This document shows, one piece after another, positions 9,303-17,608 of a stretch of 64,000 nt of DNA. The position numbers and the translations under genes were made by a program. The DNA lies in contig NZ_AP022848.1 of NCBI RefSeq assembly GCF_011764485.1, forward strand, positions 2,446,001 to 2,510,000. The letters run 5' to 3'. Position 1 is the stretch's first letter, and each line of letters opens with the position of its first letter. The DNA is from Bosea sp. ANAM02. Lineage in GTDB: Bacteria > Pseudomonadota > Alphaproteobacteria > Rhizobiales > Beijerinckiaceae. The notes under the pieces are model-generated. The model saw only the letters and a program-made list of their open reading frames with translations. It ran no database searches and had not been told where the DNA came from.

Positions 9303-9671
9303 ATGGCTCGTATCGCGGGCGTCAACATTCCCACCGGCAAGCGCGTCGTCATCGGCCTGCAGTACATCCACGGCATCGGCGCGGCCAAGGCCAAGGAAAT
9401 CTGCGAGAAGGTCGGCATCGCCGACGAACGTCGCGTCAACCAGCTCACCGACGCCGAGGTCCTGCAGATCCGCGAGACCATCGACCGCGACTATCTCGTC
9501 GAGGGCGATCTGCGCCGCGAAGTCTCGATGAACATCAAGCGTCTGATGGATCTCGGCTGCTATCGCGGCCTGCGCCATCGTCGCTCGCTGCCGGTCCGCG
9601 GCCAGCGCACGCATACCAACGCCCGCACCCGCAAGGGCAAGGCGAAGCCGATCGCCGGCAAGAAGAAGTGA
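9303..9671 (+). CDS. rpsM: 30S ribosomal protein S13
   Basis: 122 residues. [20 protein letters not shown] is the start, [16 protein letters not shown] (about 25-40) the helix-two-turn-helix region, and [15 protein letters not shown] (about 100-114) the C-terminal signature. S13 lies in the 30S head and forms intersubunit bridges B1a/B1b. It begins the alpha operon here and is separated from rpsK by 177 bases that hold a palindromic repeat. Confidence 0.98.
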   Translation: MARIAGVNIPTGKRVVIGLQYIHGIGAAKAKEICEKVGIADERRVNQLTDAEVLQIRETIDRDYLVEGDLRREVSMNIKRLMDLGCYRGLRHRRSLPVRGQRTHTNARTRKGKAKPIAGKKK

Positions 9672-9687
9672 CGATCGCCTGAGGCGA

Positions 9688-9786
9688 GCGTCAATCTCGG
9701 GCTTGACCCGAGGATCTCCTTACGAGAGGGCGTTGCACGACGCCTTCTTCTGCCCGAGATGCCCGGGGCAAGCCCGGGCATGACGG
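9688..9786. repeat. Palindromic repeat family B, copy 2, inside the alpha operon
   Basis: Reads GCGTCAATCTCGGGCTTGAC, then CCGAGGATCTC on the left and GAGATGCCCGGGGCAAG then CCCGGGCATGACGGC on the right. The two small hairpins (CTCGGG/CCCGAG and GCCCGGG/CCCGGGC) flank a middle that contains a further hairpin GGCGT/ACGCC. It fills most of the rpsM-rpsK gap. Confidence 0.75.
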
Positions 9787-9848
9787 CGACAGAGAATACT
9801 CCCCAGCGCCTGGCATGACGGGCGCGCCTGAAGGATGGAAGACAGGAT

Positions 9849-10238
9849 ATGGCCAAGGAAGCCCAGCGCGTCCGTCGTCGCGAACGCAAGAACATCGTCT
9901 CCGGCGTCGCGCATGTGAACGCCTCGTTCAACAACACCATGATCACCATCACCGACGCGCAGGGCAACACGATCTCGTGGTCGTCGGCCGGCACGATGGG
10001 CTTCAAGGGCTCGCGTAAGTCGACCCCCTACGCCGCCCAGGTCGCCGCCGAGGACGCCGCCCGCAAGGCCGCCGAGCACGGCATGCGCACCCTCGAGGTC
10101 GAGGTGACCGGTCCGGGTTCGGGCCGCGAGTCGGCTCTTCGCGCGCTCCAGGCCGCGGGTTTCACCGTGACCTCGATCCGCGACGTGACGCCGATCCCGC
10201 ACAATGGCTGCCGTCCGCGCAAGCGCCGCCGCGTCTGA
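9849..10238 (+). CDS. rpsK: 30S ribosomal protein S11
   Basis: 129 residues. [19 protein letters not shown] (about 25-43) and the C-terminal [18 protein letters not shown] are S11 signatures. S11 forms part of the platform of the 30S subunit near the E site with S7. The start follows GGAAGACAGGAT. A 94-base gap with a hairpin precedes rpoA. Confidence 0.98.
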   Translation: MAKEAQRVRRRERKNIVSGVAHVNASFNNTMITITDAQGNTISWSSAGTMGFKGSRKSTPYAAQVAAEDAARKAAEHGMRTLEVEVTGPGSGRESALRALQAAGFTVTSIRDVTPIPHNGCRPRKRRRV

Positions 10239-10259
10239 CGCCTGATTTGGTTAGCCCAC

Positions 10260-10281
10260 GGCGCCCGCAGGGGCGGGCGCC
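10260..10281 (+). other. Hairpin between rpsK and rpoA
   Basis: GGCGCCCGC (10260-10268) pairs perfectly with GCGGGCGCC (10273-10281) around AGGG. No T-run follows. It is one of a series of intra-operon hairpins in this block. Confidence 0.7.
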
Positions 10282-10332
10282 TGTCCGGGGCGGCGGTGGC
10301 CGCCAGAAGAATTCAGCACCAGGAGTGCGGTC

Positions 10333-11349
10333 GTGATCAGCAAGAACTGGCAGGATCTTTCCAAGCCGAACAAGCTCGAAGTGAAGGTCGGAGACGACCC
10401 GAAGCGTCAGGCCACCGTGATCGCGCGTCCGCTCGAGCGCGGCTTCGGCATGACGCTCGGCAATGCGCTCCGTCGCGTGCTGCTGTCGTCGCTCCAGGGC
10501 GCGGCCGTGACCGCCGTCCAGATCGACGGCGTCCTCCACGAGTTCTCCTCGATTCCGGGCGTCCGTGAGGACGTCACCGACATCGTCCTCAACATCAAGG
10601 CCGTCGCGGTCAAGATGCAGGGCGAGGGTCCGAAGCGCATGACCCTGCGCAAGTCCGGCCCCGGCACCGTCACCGCCGGCGACATCAACACGATCGGCGA
10701 CGTCTCGATCCTGAACCCCGACCTCGTGCTCTGCACGCTGGACGACGGGGCCGAGATCCGCATGGAGTTCACGGTCAACACCGGCAAGGGCTATGTCCCG
10801 GCCGAGCAGAACCGCCCCGAGGACGCGCCGATCGGCCTGATCCCGGTCGACAGCCTGTACTCGCCGGTCAAGAAGGTCTCCTACCGCGTCGAGAACACCC
10901 GCGAGGGCCAGAATCTCGACAAGGACTCGCTGACGCTGGCGATCGAGACCAACGGCTCGGTCACCCCCGAGGACGCGCTGGCGCTCGCCGCCCGCATCCT
11001 GCAGGACCAGCTCGCGGTGTTCATCACCTTCGAGGAGCCGCGCAAGGAAGAGGCCGTCTCGACCGCGCCGCAGTTGCCCTTCAACCCGGCGCTGCTCAAG
11101 AAGGTCGACGAGCTGGAGCTTTCGGTCCGCTCGGCCAACTGCCTCAAGAACGACAACATCGTCTATATCGGCGACCTCATCCAGAAGTCCGAGGGCGAGA
11201 TGCTGCGCACCCCGAACTTCGGCCGCAAGTCGCTGAACGAGATCAAGGAAGTGCTCGCCACCATGGGCCTGCACCTGGGCATGGACGTCCAGGGCTGGCC
11301 GCCGGAGAACATCGAAGAGCTCGCGAAGCGCTTCGAAGAGCACTACTGA
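10333..11349 (+). CDS. rpoA: RNA polymerase alpha subunit
   Basis: 338 residues. The N-terminal dimerisation domain holds [20 protein letters not shown] (about 33-52), which nucleates polymerase assembly; the C-terminal domain (about 255-325) holds [16 protein letters not shown] and LGRKSL-like [14 protein letters not shown], which contacts UP elements and activators. I chose the GTG at 10333 because it gives the family N-terminus MISKNWQDL and follows AGGAGTGCGGTC. Confidence 0.97.
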   Translation: MISKNWQDLSKPNKLEVKVGDDPKRQATVIARPLERGFGMTLGNALRRVLLSSLQGAAVTAVQIDGVLHEFSSIPGVREDVTDIVLNIKAVAVKMQGEGPKRMTLRKSGPGTVTAGDINTIGDVSILNPDLVLCTLDDGAEIRMEFTVNTGKGYVPAEQNRPEDAPIGLIPVDSLYSPVKKVSYRVENTREGQNLDKDSLTLAIETNGSVTPEDALALAARILQDQLAVFITFEEPRKEEAVSTAPQLPFNPALLKKVDELELSVRSANCLKNDNIVYIGDLIQKSEGEMLRTPNFGRKSLNEIKEVLATMGLHLGMDVQGWPPENIEELAKRFEEHY

Positions 11350-11357
11350 GCCTCAAC

Positions 11358-11405
11358 GGCGCGGGAGGCATCCCGCGCCAACCCCGCCCGGTTCATGAGA
11401 ACCGG
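11358..11405 (+). other. Two hairpins between rpoA and rplQ
   Basis: First stem GGCGCGGGA (11358-11366) with TCCCGCGCC (11371-11379), loop GGCA. Second stem CCGGTTC (11388-11394) with GAACCGG (11399-11405), loop ATGA. Neither has a following T-run. They lie within the 114-base gap that separates rpoA from rplQ. Confidence 0.7.
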
Positions 11406-11463
11406 AGCATAACGAACGGCCGTACCGTGGCACGGCGGCCGTAAGCAACGAAGGAGCCAATCC

Positions 11464-11880
11464 ATGCGTCACGGTTTCCGCGGCCGTCGTTTCAACCGCT
11501 CGGCCGAGCATCGCCAGGCGATGTTCGCCAACATGGCCCAGGCCCTGATCAAGCACGAGCAGATCACCACGACTCTCCCGAAGGCCAAGGACCTGCGCCC
11601 GGTCGTCGAGAAGCTCGTCACCCTCGGCAAGCGCGGCGACCTGCACGCCCGCCGCCAGGCGATCGCGCAGATCAAGGATGTCGAGCTCGTCGGCAAGCTC
11701 TTCGCGGTCCTCGGCCCGCGCTACAAGGAGCGCAACGGCGGCTATCTCCGCATCATGAAGGCGGGCTTCCGCTTCGGCGACAACGCCCCGATGGCGATCA
11801 TCGAGTTCGTCGATCGCGACGTCGACGCCAAGGGCAAGGATTCCGGCCCGGTCTTCACGGCGGAAGACGAAGCCGCCTGA
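11464..11880 (+). CDS. rplQ: 50S ribosomal protein L17
   Basis: 138 residues. [20 protein letters not shown] and [20 protein letters not shown] (about 31-50) are L17 signatures, followed by [21 protein letters not shown]17 sits near the tunnel exit. Last gene of the alpha operon; a strong terminator begins 24 bases after the stop. The start follows AAGGAGCCAATCC. Confidence 0.98.
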   Translation: MRHGFRGRRFNRSAEHRQAMFANMAQALIKHEQITTTLPKAKDLRPVVEKLVTLGKRGDLHARRQAIAQIKDVELVGKLFAVLGPRYKERNGGYLRIMKAGFRFGDNAPMAIIEFVDRDVDAKGKDSGPVFTAEDEAA

Positions 11881-11904
11881 GCGGCTTCGCAATCCAGGTT
11901 TCGG

Positions 11905-11936
11905 AAAGGGCGGCCTTTGGGCCGCCCTTTTCTTTT
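11905..11936 (+). terminator. Intrinsic terminator after rplQ
   Basis: AAAGGGCGGCC (11905-11915) pairs with GGCCGCCCTTT (11920-11930) around TTTG, followed by TCTTTT. An 11-base-pair stem with a T-rich tail is a typical rho-independent terminator and marks the end of the ribosomal block. Confidence 0.9.
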
Positions 11937-11963
11937 GGCTCGCTGATCATTTGCCGAGCCATG

Positions 11964-12059
11964 CGTCATCCCCGGCTGACCCCGGGATCCATCGTAAAGC
12001 GCCGCGCCCTTCGATGGATTCCGAACCGGCGCCGCCTCGCGGCTTGTCCGGAATGACGG
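11964..12059. repeat. Palindromic repeat family E, copy 1
   Basis: Begins GCGTCATCCCCGGCTGACCC and ends GTCCGGAATGACGG, with a central stem TCCATCGTAAAG / TTCGATGGA. The ends GTCAT...ATGAC and the GGATCCAT/ATGGATTCC pair match the other family E copies. It occupies much of the rplQ-protease gap; the 130 bases after it show nothing else. Confidence 0.6.
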
Positions 12060-12201
12060 AACGCTTGCTTGCAAGCGCGGGTGCCCAGTCTCACTCATTG
12101 CCTCTTGCCGAGGCGGCTCCGTTGCACGACATGTCGGTGAGGAACCGAAGCGCACCGCAGCGGTATAGACTTGGACGCCGATCGTCGCGACGAGGATGAG
12201 C

Positions 12202-13638
12202 ATGAGTGATCGCTTTGCAGGAAACCGGACGGCGCTGGCAGCCGGCATGCTCGCATGCGCCTTCATGGCGGGCGCCGTGCCGGGTACGGTCGTCGCCCAG
12301 CCGCGGCAGGTTCGCGAATCGCGCGAGCAGGTCACGCTCTCCTTCGCGCCGCTGGTCAAGCAGACGCAGGCCGCGGTCGTGAACGTCTATGGCGCGCGCG
12401 TCGAGAAGCGCCCGCAGAACCCGTTCATGGACGATCCGTTCTTCCGTCGCTTCTTCGGCGATCGCGGCTTCGGCGTGCCACGCGAGCGGGTGCAGCGCTC
12501 GCTGGGCTCGGGCGTGGTGGTCGATGCCGGCGCCGGCCTCGTGGTGACCAACAATCACGTCATCGAGAACATGAGCGAGGTGAAGGTCGCCTTCGCCGAC
12601 AAGCGCGAGGTCGAGGCCACGATCCTGTTGCGCGATCCGCGCACCGATCTCGCCGTGCTCAAGCTCGCCGATGCGAAGAACCTGACCGCGATCGAACTCG
12701 CCGATACCGACGAGCTCCAGGTCGGCGACATCGTGCTCGCGATGGGTAATCCCTTCGGCGTGGGCCAGACGGTGACGCAGGGCATCGTCTCGGCGCTGGC
12801 GCGCACCCAGATCGGCGTCGGCGATGCGCAGTCCTTCATCCAGACCGATGCCGCGATCAATCCGGGCAATTCCGGCGGCGCGCTGATCGACATGAAGGGC
12901 CGCGTCGTCGGCATCAACACCGCGATCTATTCGCGCTCCGGCGGCAGCGTCGGCATCGGCTTCGCCATTCCCTCGGCGATGGTGCGGCTCGTCGTCGACA
13001 GCGCCAGGGCCGGCGTCAAGACGGTCAAGCGCCCCTGGTTCGGCGCGCGCCTGCAGAGCCTGACGGCCGAGGTCGCCGACGGGCTCGGGCTCGACCGTCC
13101 GGCCGGCTCGGTCGTCGCCAGCGTCGTCGAGAAGGGTCCGGCCGATCAAGCGGGCCTCAAGCGCTCCGACGTCATCCTCTCGGTCGACGGCGTCAATGTC
13201 GACGACCCCGAATCCTTCGGCTACCGCTTCGCGACCCGGCCGATCGGCGGCACGACGATGCTGAGCGTGCTGCGCGGCGGCAAGCGCATCTCGATTCCCG
13301 TCAAGCTTATCGCCGCGCCCGAGACCCGGCCGCGCGACATGGTCAAGCTCACCAGCCGCTCGCCGCTCGCCGGCCTGACGGTCGCGAACATGTCGCCGGC
13401 GCTGGCCGAAGAGCTCTCGATCGAGACCGGCAACGAGGGCGTCGTCGTCAGCGAGGTCGAGGAGGGCAGCACCGCCGCTAATGTCGGCTTCCAGAAGGGC
13501 GACATGATCATGGCGCTGAACGGCGAGCGCATGACCAGTTCGCGCGAGGTCGAGGCGATCCTGAAGGACCGCAGGCGCGCCTGGGAGGTGACCATCTCCC
13601 GCGGCGGCCAGACGATCACCTCGGTCTTCCCGGGGTGA
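12202..13638 (+). CDS. DegP/HtrA-like periplasmic serine protease
   Basis: 478 residues. An N-terminal signal segment (about 9-32, ending VVAQ) is followed by a trypsin-like domain with the triad His119 (VTNNHVIE), Asp149 (PRTDLAVL) and Ser224 (NPGNSGGALI), then two PDZ domains (about 285-365 and 385-478). It should degrade or refold misfolded envelope proteins in the periplasm. An ATG 6 bases upstream is in frame, but GAGG is spaced correctly only for the ATG at 12202. It is not simply DegP; the exact subtype (DegP, DegQ, MucD) cannot be fixed. The GTGA overlap with rarA suggests one operon. Confidence 0.93.
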   Translation: MSDRFAGNRTALAAGMLACAFMAGAVPGTVVAQPRQVRESREQVTLSFAPLVKQTQAAVVNVYGARVEKRPQNPFMDDPFFRRFFGDRGFGVPRERVQRSLGSGVVVDAGAGLVVTNNHVIENMSEVKVAFADKREVEATILLRDPRTDLAVLKLADAKNLTAIELADTDELQVGDIVLAMGNPFGVGQTVTQGIVSALARTQIGVGDAQSFIQTDAAINPGNSGGALIDMKGRVVGINTAIYSRSGGSVGIGFAIPSAMVRLVVDSARAGVKTVKRPWFGARLQSLTAEVADGLGLDRPAGSVVASVVEKGPADQAGLKRSDVILSVDGVNVDDPESFGYRFATRPIGGTTMLSVLRGGKRISIPVKLIAAPETRPRDMVKLTSRSPLAGLTVANMSPALAEELSIETGNEGVVVSEVEEGSTAANVGFQKGDMIMALNGERMTSSREVEAILKDRRRAWEVTISRGGQTITSVFPG

Positions 13639-14942
13639 GCGACCTGTTCGCAGCCTCGGGGCTGGACAAGTCCGGCCCGCGGCCGCTCGCCGACCGCCTG
13701 CGGCCGACGACGCTGGCCGAGGTCGCCGGGCAGGAGCATCTCACCGGCCCGGACGGCGCGCTGACGCGGCTCGTCGCCTCCGGCACGGTCGGAAGCCTGA
13801 TCTTCTGGGGCCCTCCCGGCACCGGCAAGACGACGGTCGCGCGCCTGCTGGCGGGGCTGGTCGATCTCGGCTTCGAGCAGATCAGCGCGATCTTCTCCGG
13901 CGTCGCCGATCTCAAGAAGGTGTTCGAGGCGGCGCGCGGGCGAAGGCTCGGCGGGCGGGGCACGCTGCTCTTCGTCGACGAGATCCACCGCTTCAACCGT
14001 GCCCAGCTCGACGCTTTCCTGCCCGTCATGGAAGACGGTACGATCACGCTGATCGGGGCGACGACCGAGAACCCCTCCTTCGCGCTCAATGCCGCTCTGC
14101 TGTCGCGGGCGCGGGTGCTGACCTTCAAGTCGCTGGACGAGGGCTCGCTGCTCTTCCTGCTCGGCCGGGCCGAGGTTCTGGAAGGCAGGGAACTGCCCCT
14201 GACGCCCGAGGCGCGACTGGCGCTGGCGCGTTTCGCCGATGGCGACGGGCGGGCCGTGCTGACCCTGGCCGAGGAGATCTGGCGGGCGGCGAAGCCTGGC
14301 GAAATCCTCGACGAGCACGGCCTCTCGGACGTGATCCAGCGCCGCGCGCCGATCTATGACAAGGCGCAGGACGGCCACTACAACCTGATCTCCGCGCTGC
14401 ACAAGACGATCCGCGGCTCCGATCCGGACGCGGCGCTCTACTATTTCGCGCGTATGCTCGATGCCGGCGAGGATCCGCGCTTTCTGGCACGGCGGCTGGT
14501 GCGGATGGCTGTCGAGGATATCGGGCTCGCCGATCCGCAGGCGCTGATGCATGCCCGCGCCGCGGCGCAGACCTACGAGCAGCTCGGCACACCCGAGGGC
14601 GAGCTCGCGCTGGCGAATTGCGTGATCTATCTGGCGACCGCGCCGAAATCGAACGCGGCCTATTCCGCCTACAAGGCGGCGGTGCGCGTCGCGAAGGAGC
14701 GGGGATCCCTGATGCCGCCCAAGACCATCCTCAACGCGCCGACCAAGCTGATGCGCGAGGAGGGCTACGGCGCCGACTACGCCTATGATCACGACCAGCC
14801 CGATGCCTTCTCCGGCCAGAACTACTGGCCGGATGCGCTCGGCCGGCAGCGCTTCTACGATCCGCCGGAGCGCGGCTTCGAGCGCGAGATCCGCAAGCGT
14901 CTGGAATATTGGGAACGGCTGCGGCAGGAGCGGGGAGAGTAG
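13635..14942 (+). CDS. rarA: Replication-associated recombination protein A (MgsA/Mgs1/WRNIP1 AAA+ ATPase)
   Basis: 435 residues. The clamp-loader-like AAA+ ATPase has Walker A GPPGTGKT (59-66), Walker B LLFVDEIHRFN (about 113-123), sensor GATTENPSFALN and the C-terminal MgsA domain with YLATAPKSNAAY. It acts at stalled replication forks. The GTG start overlaps the protease stop (GTGA). The pairing of HtrA protease with rarA is common in related genomes. Confidence 0.95.
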   Translation: MSDLFAASGLDKSGPRPLADRLRPTTLAEVAGQEHLTGPDGALTRLVASGTVGSLIFWGPPGTGKTTVARLLAGLVDLGFEQISAIFSGVADLKKVFEAARGRRLGGRGTLLFVDEIHRFNRAQLDAFLPVMEDGTITLIGATTENPSFALNAALLSRARVLTFKSLDEGSLLFLLGRAEVLEGRELPLTPEARLALARFADGDGRAVLTLAEEIWRAAKPGEILDEHGLSDVIQRRAPIYDKAQDGHYNLISALHKTIRGSDPDAALYYFARMLDAGEDPRFLARRLVRMAVEDIGLADPQALMHARAAAQTYEQLGTPEGELALANCVIYLATAPKSNAAYSAYKAAVRVAKERGSLMPPKTILNAPTKLMREEGYGADYAYDHDQPDAFSGQNYWPDALGRQRFYDPPERGFEREIRKRLEYWERLRQERGE

Positions 14943-14944
14943 GG

Positions 14945-15124
14945 ATGTTCCTGCTGGCGCGCCTGTTCCTGATCGTGCCCTCGGTGATCGCGGGCTGGTT
15001 CGTCGCGAAGGACGACGTCTCCTATTGGGTCGTGGCCTTCGCCATCGCGCTGGTCTTCATCGTGCTGACCATCGCCTTCGAGCTCTATGTGCATCCCTGG
15101 CTAAGAAGGCGCAGGGGCTCCTAG
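14945..15124 (+). CDS. Small two-helix membrane protein
   Basis: 59 residues, starting MFLLARLFLIVPSVIAGWFV and then YWVVAFAIALVFIVLTIAFE; these are two membrane segments joined by KDDVS, with a basic C-terminal end WLRRRRGS that probably faces the cytoplasm. The ATG at 14945 follows GGAGAGTAGGG, 2 bases after the rarA stop, so it is probably in the same operon. I do not recognise a family. Confidence 0.7.
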   Translation: MFLLARLFLIVPSVIAGWFVAKDDVSYWVVAFAIALVFIVLTIAFELYVHPWLRRRRGS

Positions 15125-15154
15125 AGCCTGCTAATCTTACGTCGAGCCATCGCC

Positions 15155-15216
15155 GTCATTCCAGGGCAGGCCGCAGGCCTGAGCCCGGAATTCATGGCGC
15201 GAGGCGAATCCAGTTC
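15155..15216. repeat. Palindromic repeat family E, copy 2, left half
   Basis: GTCATTCCAGGGCAGGCCGC ... GCCTGAGCCCGGAATTCATGG. It is the left arm of a family E unit; the right arm begins only after an intervening family C element (15217-15310). Confidence 0.6.
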
Positions 15217-15310
15217 GTCATGCTCGCTCTTGTGGCGAGCATCCACGTCTCGGACACCGCCTGGCATTGCTGAAGACGTGGGTGGTCGGGACAAGCCCGA
15301 CCATGACGGC
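15217..15310. repeat. Palindromic repeat family C, copy 1, nested in family E
   Basis: GTCATGCTCGCTCTTGTGGC then GAGC, ATCCACGTCT, and after the centre GAAGACGTGG and GGTCGGGACAAGCCCGACC then ATGACGGC. It is an inverted-orientation copy of the elements at 28.3, 29.0 and 56.6 kb. It interrupts a family E element exactly between its two arms. Confidence 0.8.
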
Positions 15311-15366
15311 AAGCGTCGCGTTCATGGATTCCGGGCTCGCCGCTGCGCGGCGCCCCGGAATGACGG
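15311..15366. repeat. Palindromic repeat family E, copy 2, right half
   Basis: AAGCGTCGCGTTCATGGATT then CCGGGCTCGCCGCTGCGCGG then CGCCCCGGAATGACGG. It pairs with the left arm at 15155-15216 and completes the family E unit. Confidence 0.6.
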
Positions 15367-15407
15367 CGCGGTTCCGTTTAAAGCCAGCAGACTCCCGAGG
15401 CAGCAGC

Positions 15408-15785
15408 TCAGCTCCGGCAGTTGAACGGCAGGAACGTGCCGGACATGCCGCTGTTCATCGCCATCAGCACGAGCCGGTTGGCGAGTTCGAGCTCCTCCTT
15501 GCTGCGGGCGCAGACCTCGGCGCGGGCCTGGCAGTTCGCGGCGAGGAAGGCGTCGTGGCTGGCGAGGAACTCCGCACCCAGGCCCTTCCTGCCGAGCCGC
15601 GCGATCGACTGGTCGTAGGCCTTCCTGTAGCGGTTGCACTTCTCTGTCGGCCAGTCCGTGCCACCACCCTGCTGGGCGAAGGCGGCCGTGCCGCCGAGGA
15701 TGACCATGCCGGCAAGCAGCCCTGCGCCGCCGACCCGAAGCTGAAGACGCATCCTTGTCGTTCCCATCGTTCCCGCCTTGCCCAT
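15408..15785 (-). CDS. Exported protein of unknown function
   Basis: 125 residues from the first ATG; the ATG at 15752 (MRLQLRVGGAGLLAGMVILG) gives a clean signal peptide with cleavage after TAAFA, so the mature protein is about 87 residues. It contains three cysteines (in EKCNRY, ANCQAR and EVCARS) plus FNCRS at the end, which may form two disulphides in the periplasm. The helix RSKEELELANRLVLMAMNSG lies near the end. I do not recognise a family. Confidence 0.7.
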   Translation of the reverse strand: MGKAGTMGTTRMRLQLRVGGAGLLAGMVILGGTAAFAQQGGGTDWPTEKCNRYRKAYDQSIARLGRKGLGAEFLASHDAFLAANCQARAEVCARSKEELELANRLVLMAMNSGMSGTFLPFNCRS

Positions 15786-15879
15786 TCCTGACGCCGGGCT
15801 TTCCGTCCGGCCGCAACGAGCCGTGCAATTGCGGCGGATTTCGTTTGTGCAAGGCGGCAGCGCGCTCTATTCCACAGCG

Positions 15880-16263
15880 ATGATCTCCACCGTTTTCGTT
15901 TTTTTGGGCGCCGGCATCGGCGGCGCGCTGCGCCACGGTATCAATACCGTTTCGCCGCGCTGGTTCGGCATGGGCTTTCCCTACGGGACCATAACCGTCA
16001 ACATCATCGGCTCGGCCCTGATGGGGCTGGTCGCCGGCTGGTTCGCCTTCCGCGCCGGGGAGGGCGTGCCGCAGGACCTGCGCCTCTTCCTGGCGACGGG
16101 CATTCTCGGTGGCTTCACCACCTTTTCCGCCTTCTCGCTCGATGCCGTCCTGCTCTGGGAGCGGGGCGAGACGATGCTGGCGGTCACCTATGTGATCGGC
16201 TCGGTCGTGCTGTCGCTGGCGGCGCTGGTCGGCGGCCTTGCCGTGATGCGGAGCATGTCATGA
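15880..16263 (+). CDS. crcB: Fluoride channel CrcB/Fluc
   Basis: 127 residues with four membrane segments, the size of Fluc channels. GAGIGGALRHGIN (about 8-20), YGTITVNIIGSALMGL (about 33-48) with the conserved Asn, and GILGGFTTFSAFSLDA (about 75-90) with the Phe-box and TTFS motif are diagnostic. It exports toxic fluoride as an antiparallel dimer. The stop overlaps the next ATG (ATGA), suggesting coupling. No crcB riboswitch is evident in the short upstream region. Confidence 0.93.
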   Translation: MISTVFVFLGAGIGGALRHGINTVSPRWFGMGFPYGTITVNIIGSALMGLVAGWFAFRAGEGVPQDLRLFLATGILGGFTTFSAFSLDAVLLWERGETMLAVTYVIGSVVLSLAALVGGLAVMRSMS

Positions 16264-17513
16264 AGACGGGCGGCAGAGGCCCCGGCGGCAAGGGCCCCGG
16301 AAACAAGGGCACCGGAGGCTCGTCGCGTGGCGGCAAACCACCCGCGGCAGGTGCTCCGCGCGGCAAGCGGCCGAGCCACGACGCCCGGCGCCGCGCCGCG
16401 GCCCGCCCGGCCGGCGGCGAGGAGCGTGTGCAGCGCGCGCCCCGCCCGCGTCCGGTGGAAGAGGCTCCAAAGGCGACCCGCGCGCAGGTGAAGGCCGAGA
16501 CGGCGCAGGTGCTCTCGACCGGGGTGCAGCAGCTCGTGGTGACGCCGGACGAGAACGAGATGCGGATCGACCGCTTCCTCGAGGCGCGTTTCCCGCAGCT
16601 CTCCTTCAGCCATATCCAGCGCATCGTCCGGAAGGGCGAGTTGCGCGTCGACGGCAAGCGCGCCGACAGCAAGGACCGGCTCAGCGAAGGCCAGACCGTG
16701 CGCATCCCGCCGCTGCGGCTGGAGGAGCAGGCCGAGCGGCCGCGCTCGGCCAAGGCCGATGCCGACACGATCGGCTTCCTGCGCTCGATCACGCTCTATG
16801 AGGATGACGACGTCATGGTCCTCAACAAGCCGGCGGGGCTTGCCGTGCAGGGCGGCTCGGGCACGACGAAGCATGTCGACAAGATGCTGGAGGCCCTGAC
16901 CGGCAAGGACGGGCAGAAGCCGCGCCTCGTCCACCGGCTCGACAAGGACACGGCCGGTTGTCTCGTCATCGCGAAATCGCGCTTTGCGGCGGCGACGCTG
17001 GCCAAGACCTTCCGCTCGCGCTCGGCCCGCAAGGTCTATTGGGCACTGGTCGTCGGCGTGCCGCGCGTGCGCCAGGGCCGGATCTCGACCTATCTCGCCC
17101 GCGAGGAGGCCTATGACGGCGACCAGCGCATGGCCGTCGCCCAGCATGGCGAGGACGGCGCGATGCATGCCGTGACCTATTATGCGGTGGTCGAAACGGC
17201 GGCGCAGAAGCTCGCCTGGCTCTCGCTGAAGCCGGTGACCGGGCGCACGCATCAACTGCGCGCCCACACCACGCATATCGGCCATCCGATCATCGGCGAT
17301 CCCAAATATTTCAACATCCAGAACTGGGAACTGCCCGGCGGCATCCAGAACAAGCTGCACCTGCTGGCGCGGCGGATCGTGCTGCCGCATCCGCGCGGCA
17401 AGGGCACGATCGACGTCAGCGCGCCGCTGCCGCCGCATATGCGCCAGAGCTGGAACCTGCTCGGCTTCGACGACGCGCCCTACGATCCGATCGTCGAGGC
17501 CCCGGACGAGTGA
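16260..17513 (+). CDS. RluC/RluD-family 23S rRNA pseudouridine synthase with long basic N-terminus
   Basis: 417 residues. After a low-complexity Gly/Lys/Arg/Pro/Ala tail (1-90) comes an S4 RNA-binding domain (about 101-150: RIDRFLEARFP and GELRVDGKR), then the synthase domain with HRLDKDTAG carrying catalytic Asp228, and GRTHQLRAHTTHIGHPI. It isomerises uridines in rRNA; which position cannot be told, though the layout is most like RluC. It starts 4 bases inside crcB. Family members average 310-330 residues, so the tail is extra. Confidence 0.92.
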   Translation: MKTGGRGPGGKGPGNKGTGGSSRGGKPPAAGAPRGKRPSHDARRRAAARPAGGEERVQRAPRPRPVEEAPKATRAQVKAETAQVLSTGVQQLVVTPDENEMRIDRFLEARFPQLSFSHIQRIVRKGELRVDGKRADSKDRLSEGQTVRIPPLRLEEQAERPRSAKADADTIGFLRSITLYEDDDVMVLNKPAGLAVQGGSGTTKHVDKMLEALTGKDGQKPRLVHRLDKDTAGCLVIAKSRFAAATLAKTFRSRSARKVYWALVVGVPRVRQGRISTYLAREEAYDGDQRMAVAQHGEDGAMHAVTYYAVVETAAQKLAWLSLKPVTGRTHQLRAHTTHIGHPIIGDPKYFNIQNWELPGGIQNKLHLLARRIVLPHPRGKGTIDVSAPLPPHMRQSWNLLGFDDAPYDPIVEAPDE

Positions 17514-17608
17514 GGCCTCGCCTCGTGTGGTGACGAAACGTAAGAGAACAGTTGCGGAACAAAACGCTTTCTGTTCTAGTGATGTTCTCGTCATCGGAGG
17601 GGCTGACC

